Assembly: GCA_902826885.1 (NCBI GenBank)
Contig: CADEGL010000009.1
Location: 1 to 64,000, forward strand
Direction: 5' to 3'
DNA from: an uncultured Alphaproteobacteria bacterium
Lineage (GTDB): Bacteria; Pseudomonadota; Alphaproteobacteria; CADEGL01
DNA length: 64,000 nucleotides
Both the position numbers and the translations under genes were made by a program. Shown here in pieces: positions 8,830 to 16,723 of the stretch (positions within the stretch are counted from its first letter, which is position 1; each line of letters begins with the position of its first letter). The notes under the pieces are model-generated. The model searched no databases and was not told where the DNA came from. It saw only the letters and a list, made by a program, of their open reading frames with translations.

Positions 8830-8861
8830 GCCGTGAGCCTAAACGACCGATGGAATCCGGG

Positions 8862-9806
8862 CTAGGCGTGGGGTGCCAACGTGTCTATTTCCGTCAAATC
8901 GTCATGGCTTAGCGCCCATTCTACGGCCTTCACGTTCATCTCGACTTGCTCTGGCTTCGTGGCTCCGGCGATGATGCTGGAGACGGTGGCGCGCGCGGCG
9001 AGCCAGCCGAAAGCGAGTTCCAGAAGCGTATGCCCGCGCGCCGCGGCGAACTTGGAAAGCCGCTCGACGGAGTCCCAGTTCGAATCCGTCAGGTATCGTT
9101 TGGCCAGGTGAGCCCAGTGGGCGAATCGCGTATCGCCGCCGGCCGGCGCGCCACGGGTGTATTTTCCGGTCAGGAGTCCACTGGCCAGCGGAAAATAGGG
9201 CAGCAACCCCATCCCATAGGCTTGCATGGCTGGAACAAGCTCACGCTCAATGCCGCGAACCAGCAGGCTGTACTCGTCTTGACAGCTCACGAAGGAATCG
9301 AGCCTAGCCTCCCGGCATGCCCATTTGGTGTGGGCCACCTGCCATGCGGGCAAGTTGGAGCAGCCGAGATAACGCACTTTTCCCTGGCGAACGAGATCGT
9401 CCATGGCGCGCAAGGTCTCTTCCAGCGGCGTCAGCGGATCGGGGCGATGGATCTGGTACAGATCGATCCAATCCGTCTTGAGGCGCTTCAGGCTGGCTTC
9501 AACGGCGGTCATGATATAGCGGCGTGAGGCGCCTTTGAGCGTCTCGGCCTGATCCATCGGGTATCCGAACTTGGTCGCCAGCACGATATCCTTACGGCGA
9601 TCGCCCAAGATCTGACCCAGGCAGGTTTCGGAGCCGCCGCGGTTTCCGTACATATCGGCGGTGTCGAGCAGTGTGATGCCGAGGTCGAGCGCTTTGTGGA
9701 CGACTTTGCGCGAGGCCTCTAGGTCAATCCGCCCGCCAAAGTTATTGCAGCCCAACCCGACCAGGGATACGCGAAGACCGCTATGACCGAGATTGCGCGA
9801 TTTCAT
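8862..9806 (-). CDS. aldo/keto reductase
   Basis: A 314-residue NADPH-dependent aldo/keto reductase of the (beta/alpha)8 fold that reduces carbonyls to alcohols. The catalytic tetrad is complete: D48, Y53, K79 and H120 (in LLDTADMYG, LATKFGYP and LYQIHRPDP). The C-terminal nucleotide-binding segment is SSIIAGATKPEQVEMN. It resembles the general AKR subfamily of YghZ/Kvbeta-like and Tas-like enzymes. It is monocistronic, transcribed divergently from the small monooxygenase-like gene at 9908. Confidence 0.88.
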   Translation of the reverse strand: MKSRNLGHSGLRVSLVGLGCNNFGGRIDLEASRKVVHKALDLGITLLDTADMYGNRGGSETCLGQILGDRRKDIVLATKFGYPMDQAETLKGASRRYIMTAVEASLKRLKTDWIDLYQIHRPDPLTPLEETLRAMDDLVRQGKVRYLGCSNLPAWQVAHTKWACREARLDSFVSCQDEYSLLVRGIERELVPAMQAYGMGLLPYFPLASGLLTGKYTRGAPAGGDTRFAHWAHLAKRYLTDSNWDSVERLSKFAAARGHTLLELAFGWLAARATVSSIIAGATKPEQVEMNVKAVEWALSHDDLTEIDTLAPHA

Positions 9807-9907
9807 GGCGATGGATCTCCCTTGGGCTTATGGCCGGTGACGGCATAACTGGACCGTCCAGCGCGGGCAGGTCAAGATTATCAGCAACTCTTCAAGGGGA
9901 GGGAGAC

Positions 9908-10210
9908 ATGTTCGCGCGCGTAAACCGCTTCGAAGTCGCCGACGGTAAGTCCCAGGAACTACAGGCCGCCTATAAGAAGACGATCGATATCGTGAAACAG
10001 GAGAAGGGCTTCGAGGAGGCGATCCTGATGATCGAGTCCGAAACGGGTCAGGCCGTGTCGGTCACGCTCTGGGACACGAAGGAGAACATGGAGCGGACGG
10101 GGACAGCCGGTCCGGGCACGTTGCTAGAGAAAATCCTTCCTATCGTCCGCCCGTTCCAGAAAGCGCCGCCCGTACACAAGCATTATGAAGTGAAGTTGAG
10201 GGTCAAGTAA
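9908..10210 (+). CDS. ABM/dimeric alpha-beta-barrel small protein
   Basis: A 100-residue cytosolic protein with the antibiotic-biosynthesis-monooxygenase-like fold (ferredoxin-like dimeric barrel): an N-terminal strand MFARVNRFEVADGKSQE, a helix with KKTIDIVKQEKGFEEAILMI, and a ...SVTLWDTKENMER strand-helix. I start at the ATG at 9908, preceded by a GGGGAGGGAG ribosome-binding site. An in-frame extension to 9830 exists but has no such site and no homologous-looking sequence. The function is undefined; members include quinol monooxygenases and haem-degrading enzymes, and the catalytic residues of those are not evident. Confidence 0.7.
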   Translation: MFARVNRFEVADGKSQELQAAYKKTIDIVKQEKGFEEAILMIESETGQAVSVTLWDTKENMERTGTAGPGTLLEKILPIVRPFQKAPPVHKHYEVKLRVK

Positions 10211-10261
10211 TCGCGCGAACGACCGCCGCTATCGATCCGGCTTCTATTTCGGGGGATTAAC

Positions 10262-10861
10262 ATGATCGGCCGCACCGCGACCGCCTGTCTCATTCTGCTT
10301 TGGGCATGCTTCGCCTTGACGGGTTGCTCGGCCCAATCGTCCTACTTCACGACCGTCAAAAAAATTCCGTGCGATGACTGCTCCAACGCGGCCGTATATG
10401 CCAACGGCATACAGGTGCGTCAGATCACGGGCGACGAAGGCAGCGACTGGTTCGGCCTGGCTCAGCTGGATCATGATTCCGTGCAGAAGGCGGTCGCCGG
10501 CTCGCTCGAGAACAACGGTGCGCTCGCTCAGGGCGGACAGTCGCCTCGCTACGCCTTGGATATCGACGTGAAAGCGGTAAAGATCAGAGCTGGCGTTGCG
10601 CGTCTCAACATGCGCTACACCTTGATAAGGCTGTCCGACTCGCGCACAGTTCTCGATACGGAGCTCGCCACCGGGGCTTCCGCTACGGGAAGCAATCCGG
10701 GTGATCTCGCCGCAGGCGCCGCTATCAAAGAAAATATCCGTGGCTTTATATACGTGTTGCTGACCGGAAAGATGCCTCCCCAGGATGCGAAGGGTACGCT
10801 AAGGGAGCGCAGGACTTGCACGGAGAATTGCCCCCAGCACGTTGATCCCGCCCGGCCGTGA
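10262..10861 (+). CDS. hypothetical outer-membrane/periplasmic lipoprotein
   Basis: A 199-residue protein with a clear lipoprotein signal: a hydrophobic core, then LTGC with the lipidated Cys at residue 22, followed by SAQSS. The mature part carries a CDDC pair (residues 37-40) and segments such as ALDIDVKAVKIRAG and MRYTLIRLSDSRTVLDTELATG, resembling the beta-rich fold of lipoproteins that share strands with LPS- or envelope-transport factors. Serine after the Cys predicts outer-membrane sorting. I do not recognise the family. It overlaps the upstream region of the ectoine-synthase-like gene, whose ATG follows 28 bp after this stop, so co-transcription is possible. Confidence 0.65.
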   Translation: MIGRTATACLILLWACFALTGCSAQSSYFTTVKKIPCDDCSNAAVYANGIQVRQITGDEGSDWFGLAQLDHDSVQKAVAGSLENNGALAQGGQSPRYALDIDVKAVKIRAGVARLNMRYTLIRLSDSRTVLDTELATGASATGSNPGDLAAGAAIKENIRGFIYVLLTGKMPPQDAKGTLRERRTCTENCPQHVDPARP

Positions 10862-10889
10862 ACGGCCGGCTTTATCCGGAGGATGTCCG

Positions 10890-11720
10890 ATGTTCGTACG
10901 AACGCTGAAGGAATTGGAATCGCTCGGGCGAGTCAAATCGCTGGTGAATGGCACCACGAAATCCGCGCGATTCCTGGTTGCCGCCGATGGGATGGGGTTT
11001 TCATACAACGAGAATCGGATCGGTGACGGCTCGGACGTCAATCTTTGGTACAAGCATCACTGGGAAGCCAACTACATCGTCTCGGGACACGGCGAAGTGA
11101 CCGATCTGACGACCGGCCAGAAATGGACGCTCGAAGCCGGCGTTCTCTACGTGGTCGGCCCCAATGACCGCCATCGCTTCCATGTGGCGGGAAAGGAGCA
11201 TCACCTGAGCGTGTTTTGTCCGCCGCTGCGGGGGGATGAAAAACATGACAAAGACGGTGCCTACGAAGCCAGCGGTTCCTTGCCGAAGAAAACCGACCGG
11301 CGAATGTTCGTGAAGCGTGCCGACGAGATGCGTGCCCAGGGCAAGGAGATGGTTGCTGCCAACGGCCAGGCGCGCACCATCCGTATGCTGACACAGGCCG
11401 ATGATCTGGGCTTCGGACTGTCAGACGTTCATCTAAAGGCGGGCGCGGATGCCAACCTTTGGTACAAGCACCATTGGGAGGCCAATCACATTCTTTCCGG
11501 CACGGGCGAGGTCACCGAGCTTTCCACCGGAAAGTCTTGGAAGCTCGAGCCGGGCATGGCCTACAACGTCGGTCCCAAGGATAGGCACAGGCTGCGCGCC
11601 CATACCGACCTGCATCTCATCAGCGTCTTCTGTCCACCGCTCCGGGGGGACGAGCAGCACGATGCGGATGGCGCGTTGGGGCCAAGCGGTCCGGTTCCGC
11701 CCGGCCCGGCGGACGGCTGA
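10890..11720 (+). CDS. tandem (duplicated) ectoine-synthase-like cupin protein
   Basis: A 276-residue protein made of two ectoine synthase (EctC) domains in tandem, residues ~1-127 and ~139-263; standard EctC is a single domain of about 130 residues. EctC cyclises N-gamma-acetyl-diaminobutyrate to ectoine using a metal bound by Glu, Tyr and His. These align with E59, Y87 and H95 in half one (WYKHHWEANY, LYVVGPNDRHRF) and E197, Y225 and H233 in half two (WYKHHWEANH, AYNVGPKDRHRL). Both halves end in the EctC signature CPPLRGDE.HD.DGA. The ATG at 10890 has a GGAGGA site 6 bp upstream; the longer in-frame start at 10842 lies inside the lipoprotein gene. No ectA, ectB or ectD is adjacent, so real substrate and role are open: a solitary synthase acting on imported precursor, or a neofunctionalised cupin. 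Confidence 0.82.
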   Translation: MFVRTLKELESLGRVKSLVNGTTKSARFLVAADGMGFSYNENRIGDGSDVNLWYKHHWEANYIVSGHGEVTDLTTGQKWTLEAGVLYVVGPNDRHRFHVAGKEHHLSVFCPPLRGDEKHDKDGAYEASGSLPKKTDRRMFVKRADEMRAQGKEMVAANGQARTIRMLTQADDLGFGLSDVHLKAGADANLWYKHHWEANHILSGTGEVTELSTGKSWKLEPGMAYNVGPKDRHRLRAHTDLHLISVFCPPLRGDEQHDADGALGPSGPVPPGPADG

Positions 11721-11728
11721 CATTTTTG

Positions 11729-11758
11729 GCGGTATCCGGAAACGGCCGGATACCGCCA
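11729..11758. repeat. perfect 12-bp inverted repeat after the EctC-like gene
   Basis: GGCGGTATCCGG (11729-11740), a 6-nt loop and its exact complement CCGGATACCGCC (11747-11758) start 8 bp after the stop codon. There is no T-tract on either strand, so it is not a canonical intrinsic terminator. It may act as a 3'-end stabilising hairpin or with Rho. Confidence 0.7.
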
Positions 11759-11844
11759 ATTCCACGGGAATAAATCTTCCGGTTGGGCGTCTTCCTTGAA
11801 GGCGTATGCACGCATGCGCGTTTGAAAATTCAAGGAGGCCGCGC

Positions 11845-12546
11845 ATGTTTTCCCGCTTGTCCGAGCGCGTCGCGATGGCACGGCTTTCCCCGCTTGCCCG
11901 AGGCGTGCGCCAGGCTAACTTGACCTATCTTTCTCCGGCGAAGCTGGCCGCCCTTGAAGAGGCGATCGACGATGTCGAGCGGGACAATGTGCCCGGCGAC
12001 TTCCTGGAATTCGGCGTGGCGCTGGGTGGTTCCGCCATTCTGATCGCCGCGCGTCTCGATGACGTACGATCGTTCCACGGCTACGACGTGTTCGGCATGA
12101 TCCCGCCTCCTGGCGAACGCGACGATGCGCGTTCGCACGAACGCTACGCGGAGATCAAGGAAGGCCGTTCGGTGGGAATCGGCGGTGAAACATATTACGG
12201 CTATGTCGAGGATCTTTATGCGCAGGTGTGCGATTCGTTTCGCGCCTACGGGCTTCAGCCCGGCGAGGGCCGGATCACGCTCCATCGCGGGCTGTTCGAG
12301 GAAACCCTAGACCCTGGTGACAGGGCGCCGGTGGCACTGGTGCACATCGATTGCGATTGGCATCAGCCGGTGGCTTTCTGTTTGGCCGCCATCCGTCACC
12401 GCCTGTCGCCCGGCGCGCGGGTCGTGCTCGACGACTATAATGACTACGGCGGCTGCCGCCGGGCGGTGGACACGTTTCTCGATGCGCATCCGGATATTCA
12501 GCTTACGCGCAGCAGTCCCAACGCGGTGCTGACGGTCGAAAACTAG
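11845..12546 (+). CDS. TylF/MycF-family O-methyltransferase
   Basis: A 233-residue SAM-dependent methyltransferase of the TylF/macrocin O-methyltransferase family (PF05711), which methylates sugar hydroxyls. Motif I is GDFLEFGVALGGSA (about residues 50-63). The conserved metal/substrate acidic motif is VHIDCDWHQPV (~165-175) and the C-terminal one is GARVVLDDYNDYGGCRRAVD. The start is the ATG at 11845 with an AAGGAGG site; an upstream in-frame ATG at 11806 lacks one. Lying at the left edge of the polysaccharide locus, it probably methylates a glycan sugar (inference). Confidence 0.82.
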   Translation: MFSRLSERVAMARLSPLARGVRQANLTYLSPAKLAALEEAIDDVERDNVPGDFLEFGVALGGSAILIAARLDDVRSFHGYDVFGMIPPPGERDDARSHERYAEIKEGRSVGIGGETYYGYVEDLYAQVCDSFRAYGLQPGEGRITLHRGLFEETLDPGDRAPVALVHIDCDWHQPVAFCLAAIRHRLSPGARVVLDDYNDYGGCRRAVDTFLDAHPDIQLTRSSPNAVLTVEN

Positions 12547-12598
12547 CGCGCTTGCCTGAACCGCGTATATGAGCGGCCTGATCCGCCGGCCGCGGCCA

Positions 12599-12610
12599 CC
12601 GACTGGTCAC
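12599..12610 (+). promoter_or_regulatory. CCGACTGGTCAC element upstream of the 12686 glycosyltransferase
   Basis: A 12-bp string identical to one at 13959-13970. Its CTGGTCAC core (12603-12610) ends 75 bp before the glycosyltransferase start. An AT-rich GGATAATT follows about 21 bp after the core. Related cores precede three other EPS-locus starts. Confidence 0.3.
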
Positions 12611-12685
12611 ATGGCAGCCCGGGCCTCGCGCGGATAATTCCAGTCGCGCCTTGCATTGTGACGGGCGGAATGGAAATGGGGCGGC

Positions 12686-13891
12686 ATGGACGGCGAATCG
12701 AGACGGACCGCGCGGAAGCTGGTCTTCTTCGCCCAGGATATTTCCGATACCAGCACCGTAAAACGCGCTGAGGCCTTCGTCGCGGAAGGCTTCGACCTTG
12801 TCCTCTTCAGTTTCCTGCGCGGGCGCTACCATCGGGATTTCGCGCCGCCTTGGCCCGTCGTGGCTTTGGGCCGGACGGCCGATGGGCGCTACCTCCGGCG
12901 CACGGTTGCTCTCTTGCGGGGTGCCGTTACGGTGGCCCGCAAGGGACGCTACCTGCGCGGCGCCGAAGTGCTCTATGCCCGTAACATCGACCAGTTGGTC
13001 TTGGCGCTTTTCTCCCAGGTACTGTTTCGCAACGCGGCGCCCGTGGTCTACGAAGTGCTCGACGTCCAGCCCGCCTTCGTACGGCCGGGCGTTCTTTCCG
13101 CGCTTCTGCGCGCGATAGAGCGGCTTTGCTTGCGCCGCATCGCATTGCTCGTCGTGTCTTCGCCAGCCTTTGCCGAGCACTATTTTCGAGCGCGCCAACG
13201 GTATGGAGGTCCATGGCGTTTGCTGGAGAACAAGCTGCCATCCTCGGTGTTGGCCTTGCCCCGTGTTCCTGCCGCCGGCCCGCCAAGAGATGGCCACGTC
13301 TGGACGGTTGGATATTTTGGCCTCATTCGCGGTGATGCGACCTTCGAGATGATGGAGCGGGTCGCGGCCCGATTGCAGGGCCGTGTGCGATTCCATATCC
13401 GGGGTGTCTTCACCACCGTGGACCGGGCGCGCTTCGATGCCATGCTGTCGCGCAACGCGAACGTTGCCTATCTCGGTGAGTATGTCAGTCCGCAGGATCT
13501 TTCTTCGATCTATGGCGGCGTGGATTTCGCCTGGGCCATAGACCTGGAGAACCAGACACATAACTCGCGCTGGCTTCTGCCCTGCCGCTTTTACGAAGCC
13601 GGGTTCTTTGGCGTTCCGTGCCTGGGCGTGCGTGGCTTCGAAAGCGGCAATCAGATCGAGAGGCTGGAGGCTGGGTGGACCTTTCCGGAACCGCTGGAGG
13701 ACTCATTGGTGCGATTCTTCCAGACGCTGACGCCTGAGGAGTACACGGGCATGCGCTCGCGGCTGGCCGCCCTCCCGGCGAGGCACTTCGTGAGCATGGC
13801 CGGGGAACTGCCGCTCGATGCGCTTTTCGGCTGGCCGATGCCTGTGATCAAAAGCGAGCAGGCACGAAAGGAACTTGTGGACGCCGGATAG
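12686..13891 (+). CDS. glycosyltransferase (GT4/GT-B type)
   Basis: A 401-residue cytosolic glycosyltransferase with GT-B features: an N-terminal Rossmann domain beginning RKLVFFAQDIS, a central linker with VYEVLDVQPAF and, in the C-terminal half, VWTVGYFGLIRGD, a VRFHIRGVF strand and VAYLGEYVSPQDLSSIYGGV, followed by a donor-site region with NSRWLLPCRFYEAGFFGVPCLG. This profile is common in exopolysaccharide gene clusters. It is the first sugar transferase of the EPS locus on this strand and appears monocistronic. Donor and acceptor sugars cannot be read from the sequence. Confidence 0.8.
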   Translation: MDGESRRTARKLVFFAQDISDTSTVKRAEAFVAEGFDLVLFSFLRGRYHRDFAPPWPVVALGRTADGRYLRRTVALLRGAVTVARKGRYLRGAEVLYARNIDQLVLALFSQVLFRNAAPVVYEVLDVQPAFVRPGVLSALLRAIERLCLRRIALLVVSSPAFAEHYFRARQRYGGPWRLLENKLPSSVLALPRVPAAGPPRDGHVWTVGYFGLIRGDATFEMMERVAARLQGRVRFHIRGVFTTVDRARFDAMLSRNANVAYLGEYVSPQDLSSIYGGVDFAWAIDLENQTHNSRWLLPCRFYEAGFFGVPCLGVRGFESGNQIERLEAGWTFPEPLEDSLVRFFQTLTPEEYTGMRSRLAALPARHFVSMAGELPLDALFGWPMPVIKSEQARKELVDAG

Positions 13892-13958
13892 GGCATTCAA
13901 CCTTTTGAAATAATAGGAAAAAATGAAGTAAGGAAAACTTTCCGCGTGCTCGTATGCT

Positions 13959-13970
13959 CCGACTGGTCAC
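13959..13970 (+). promoter_or_regulatory. CCGACTGGTCAC element upstream of the Gly/His-rich protein gene
   Basis: This is the second exact copy of the 12-bp string at 12599-12610. Its core (13963-13970) ends 78 bp before the ATG at 14049. An AT-rich GTTAATAAAT stretch follows about 23 bp downstream of the core. Confidence 0.3.
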
Positions 13971-14048
13971 TGTCTGCCGTGGTTAGGATCGCCGTTAATA
14001 AATTTAGGCAGGATGTCTGCCGTGACAGAGAACGGGAGGAGTCCGGTG

Positions 14049-14375
14049 ATGGAGACGAAAACGGCGCAGAAGCAAGACGAGAGGGTTGTCGCCGCGCGAC
14101 GCCGCTTTCTTGCGAACTGCGGCAAGTTCGCCGTCGTTACACCGCCTGTCGTGTCGCTGATGTTGGCCGCGTCGGAGCGGAATTATGCGGTCGCGAATTC
14201 TTCCAACCATGGCGGCGGGCACGGCGGTCATGGCGGTTCCCATGGTCGCGGTCACAGCCATGGCCGCGGGCATAGTAATGGAGGAGGGCGAGGCGGGCAT
14301 AGCAATGGCCGTGGGCGCGGCGGCCGGGGTGAAGCCCGTAACCGCGGGGGAGACCACGATCGTTGGCGCGGCTGA
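14049..14375 (+). CDS. small Tat-like Gly/His-rich protein, candidate modified peptide
   Basis: A 108-residue protein with two parts. The N-terminal ~45 residues carry a twin-arginine-like leader: ARRRFLANCGKFAVVTPPVV followed by a short hydrophobic stretch. From about residue 50 on, the chain is almost entirely Gly, His, Arg, Asn and Ser, with HSNG and GHGG repeats and no Cys. A GGGAGGAG site sits 7 bp before the ATG at 14049; an upstream in-frame ATG at 14013 would incorporate that site. A strong terminator follows. It lies next to and convergent with the nucleotidyltransferase/PqqD-HprK operon. I do not recognise a named family. It could be an exported metal-binding or structural protein, or the substrate of the neighbouring kinase and nucleotidyltransferase (inference). 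Confidence 0.72.
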   Translation: METKTAQKQDERVVAARRRFLANCGKFAVVTPPVVSLMLAASERNYAVANSSNHGGGHGGHGGSHGRGHSHGRGHSNGGGRGGHSNGRGRGGRGEARNRGGDHDRWRG

Positions 14376-14397
14376 CGCGGCTGGAATTCAGAAGGCA

Positions 14398-14430
14398 AAC
14401 GGCGGGCTTGAAGGCCCGCCGTTTTTCTTT
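14398..14430 (+). terminator. intrinsic terminator between convergent genes
   Basis: AACGGCGGGC (14398-14407) pairs exactly with GCCCGCCGTT (14414-14423) across a 6-nt loop and runs into TTTTTCTTT (from 14422). It terminates the Gly/His-rich gene; on the minus strand the stem is followed by only three T's, so it is a weak stop for the nucleotidyltransferase operon. Confidence 0.88.
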
Positions 14431-14434
14431 GTGC

Positions 14435-15547
14435 TCAATGCGTGCGGAAGACACGCCGCGCAATGACCCGCGCTCTGCTCTTGCGCACGAAATGCCAGGC
14501 GTGGATGGCCCGCAAGCCGAGAAGGGGTATCCCTTCCCCATAAAGATTACGCATGCGGTGCCAGGCGAGGGCGCCGCGGAGATTGCCCAGCGGGGCCATA
14601 GCCTGAGGGATTTGTGGCGCCAGCAAGCCGGCAAGACATTGCGCCAGGTATATCCGGCTGATCGCACCCGGTCGCGCGGCCAGGGGCCAAGGCGCGTTGA
14701 AAAAGTGCCTTGCCGCCAGCAAGTAGGTTTGCAACGGACGATGCAGGCGGTGGGCTCGCAGTCGAGCCTCTATGAACGACCAGTCGACCGCCGGGCCAAA
14801 GCGGTGCATCGCGACCGCCAGGTCATACAGTTGGTGTAGATCCAGCACACCTCGATAGAAGTCCCCGAGGAAATGCACTTGCGCGTGCAGAATGTTGTGG
14901 AACACGAAATCGGTCGGGCAGGGCGCGCGCCAAGTCACGCCATCATGCTCATGCCGTTCGGAACGCGCCCAAACCTCTTCCGCGCCCAGCACATGCTTGG
15001 GGTCAACCAGCTCGACATGTAGATCCAGCGCGGCCGGATCATGCGGCCGCCGCAGTTCGGCGTGGGCGTGATGGCCGGCGGGGAAACGCTGGTCGACGCG
15101 ATAGCCGAGCGCATGAAGCGCATCGAGGGCGTTCGGAAGATCCTGCGGCTTTATCATCACGTCGATGTCGCGCAGCATCCGCACGCCCGCGCCACGATGA
15201 AGTTTGCCGAGCAATGTCCCGCAACCCTTGAGCAGCATGGCTTCGACGCCGTGCTTTCCCAAGTGATCGAGCATTTCCAGTGCTTGACGGCGTAGGGTCG
15301 CGTTGCGCCGTGCGTTCTCGCGGTATAGGTAGCCGAGGTAACGCCGCACTTCCACGGGCAGCTCGGCCAATGCGTCGCCATGGAGAAGGGAGGCGTAGAC
15401 GGCCGGGCCGAGCAGGTGGGCATTGGCCACACGCAAGGGTTCGGTCCAATCACGCACCATACGCCGCCGGCGCGCGGCGTCGGCCCCGCCAGTGCCGGGT
15501 TTCAGCGCGCCCGACAGGATTGCCAGGCCGCGCGCGGTTCCGATCAT
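14435..15547 (-). CDS. nucleotidyltransferase-family protein (NTP_transf_5 type)
   Basis: A 370-residue protein of the putative nucleotidyltransferase family PF14907. The N-terminal helical region is followed by LLKGCGTLL (K107), then MLRDIDVMIK with the metal-binding D127 and D129, and a DLHVEL strand providing the third acidic residue. A helical C-terminal half follows. Such proteins are expected to transfer NMP to a protein, peptide or small molecule; no substrate is established. It starts at the ATG at 15547, whose ATGA overlaps the stop of the PqqD-HprK gene, so the two are translationally coupled. It is the last gene of a galU operon. Confidence 0.8.
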   Translation of the reverse strand: MIGTARGLAILSGALKPGTGGADAARRRRMVRDWTEPLRVANAHLLGPAVYASLLHGDALAELPVEVRRYLGYLYRENARRNATLRRQALEMLDHLGKHGVEAMLLKGCGTLLGKLHRGAGVRMLRDIDVMIKPQDLPNALDALHALGYRVDQRFPAGHHAHAELRRPHDPAALDLHVELVDPKHVLGAEEVWARSERHEHDGVTWRAPCPTDFVFHNILHAQVHFLGDFYRGVLDLHQLYDLAVAMHRFGPAVDWSFIEARLRAHRLHRPLQTYLLAARHFFNAPWPLAARPGAISRIYLAQCLAGLLAPQIPQAMAPLGNLRGALAWHRMRNLYGEGIPLLGLRAIHAWHFVRKSRARVIARRVFRTH

Positions 15548-16722
15548 GCGCAAAGCAGTTGCAGGCGCGCGACGGCCTCGTCGAGTTCGCCATAGCGCAA
15601 ATCATGGCATTCGACGCGCGCGATCCATTCGACCAGCCGCTCGACCTTGGCTGCGTCGAGTTGCTCGCCTAGCGGGCAACAGCCCTCCATCAGGCGGTGT
15701 AGCGCCTCCGTGCGCGTAATCTCCTGCATGCGTAGCGAGGCGCCTTCGACATAGTGCGGGAAGACGATCCAGCCCACGGGGAGGTGCCGCGATTCTCGAA
15801 ACAGCGATAGGCGCGGCGGCAACAGATAGCGCACGCGAATGCCATCGATGCGGGTATGGACCGGCAGGTCCATGATTTGCGGCGCCCGGCCCGCGAGGGC
15901 AGACCAAGCGCCGGTCTTGAGGCAAGCGCCGAACGGCATGGTGCGCATGGCGGGCGCGGCGTCATCCGAGAGAATCATCGTGTCATCGCTCATCAGCGCG
16001 AAGCCGGTCATGGCCAGGGCCGCGGACAGGGTGCTTTTGCCGCGTCCGGACGCGCCGGGAAGGAGAAGGCATCGCCCCCCGCGCGCGAGCCCCGCCGCAT
16101 GGAAGGCGGCCAGGTCGCGGCTTTCCTTCAGAACCAGGCCGACCAACAGGGCTTTCAGTGTCGGAACAATTTCTTCGGGCCCGTGGCAGTACTCTACGGC
16201 GGCTTCGTCTATTCTGATCTCGCAATGATGGCCGCTGGCGGGAACGATTTCGACAAGGACGTCGCCCGCGCTAGACGACGCCGCGGACAACGCGGCCAGC
16301 GTAGGCTCCACGATGCGGGCATAGGGCGGAGGACAGCGAAGAGCGATCGACAAATCCAGCAAACGGTAGTGCCGCACGTCTGATGCGCGCACCGCCGCGC
16401 GATTCGGCGCTTGCGCCGTCTTGCCGTTGATGGCGTGTTCGACCTCGCCGTTCGAAGAGGCCGGGCCAACCAGCTTCAACGCGTGCCATTGGCGCAATGC
16501 CTGGCTGATGGCGGCACGAGCCGCGGCAGGCGCCATGTCGAATCGTTCGGCCATCGAGTCCGCGATCGCGGACGGCGTCATGCCTTCCTCCAGACAGCAC
16601 CAAATGAACGTCGCGGTGGTGTTCGAGGAATAGAGGCACTGACGCGCGGAATCGAACAGCACAGCCTCGGTGTCCAAGAAATGGAGGCTGATATGCTCGG
16701 CCTGCCGGATTTCGCCGACCAT
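15544..16722 (-). CDS. PqqD-like domain fused to HprK-related serine kinase
   Basis: A 392-residue two-domain protein. Residues ~8-92 form a PqqD-like winged-helix module (RiPP recognition element type), with LDTEAVLFDSARQCLYSSN and TATFIWCCLEEGMTPSAIA. Residues ~115-390 form an HPr kinase/phosphatase-like domain with Walker A GASGRGKST (223-231) and an SDDT motif (245-248) that includes the HprK-type acidic pair. HprK-like enzymes phosphorylate Ser in proteins or, in some lasso-peptide clusters, in ribosomal peptides. The two modules are commonly separate genes (the 'HPr-rel-A' arrangement). The ATG at 16722 follows the galU stop by one base; a further ATG at 16758 inside galU is an alternative start. 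No PTS HPr gene is nearby. Confidence 0.82.
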   Translation of the reverse strand: MVGEIRQAEHISLHFLDTEAVLFDSARQCLYSSNTTATFIWCCLEEGMTPSAIADSMAERFDMAPAAARAAISQALRQWHALKLVGPASSNGEVEHAINGKTAQAPNRAAVRASDVRHYRLLDLSIALRCPPPYARIVEPTLAALSAASSSAGDVLVEIVPASGHHCEIRIDEAAVEYCHGPEEIVPTLKALLVGLVLKESRDLAAFHAAGLARGGRCLLLPGASGRGKSTLSAALAMTGFALMSDDTMILSDDAAPAMRTMPFGACLKTGAWSALAGRAPQIMDLPVHTRIDGIRVRYLLPPRLSLFRESRHLPVGWIVFPHYVEGASLRMQEITRTEALHRLMEGCCPLGEQLDAAKVERLVEWIARVECHDLRYGELDEAVARLQLLCA

Positions 16723-16723
16723 G

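Noticed and set aside
14049-14375. The Gly/His-rich gene as a repetitive non-coding artefact
   Set aside because: It has a strong ribosome-binding site, a Tat-like leader, a proper terminator and a conserved-looking position next to the kinase operon, so it is kept as a gene.
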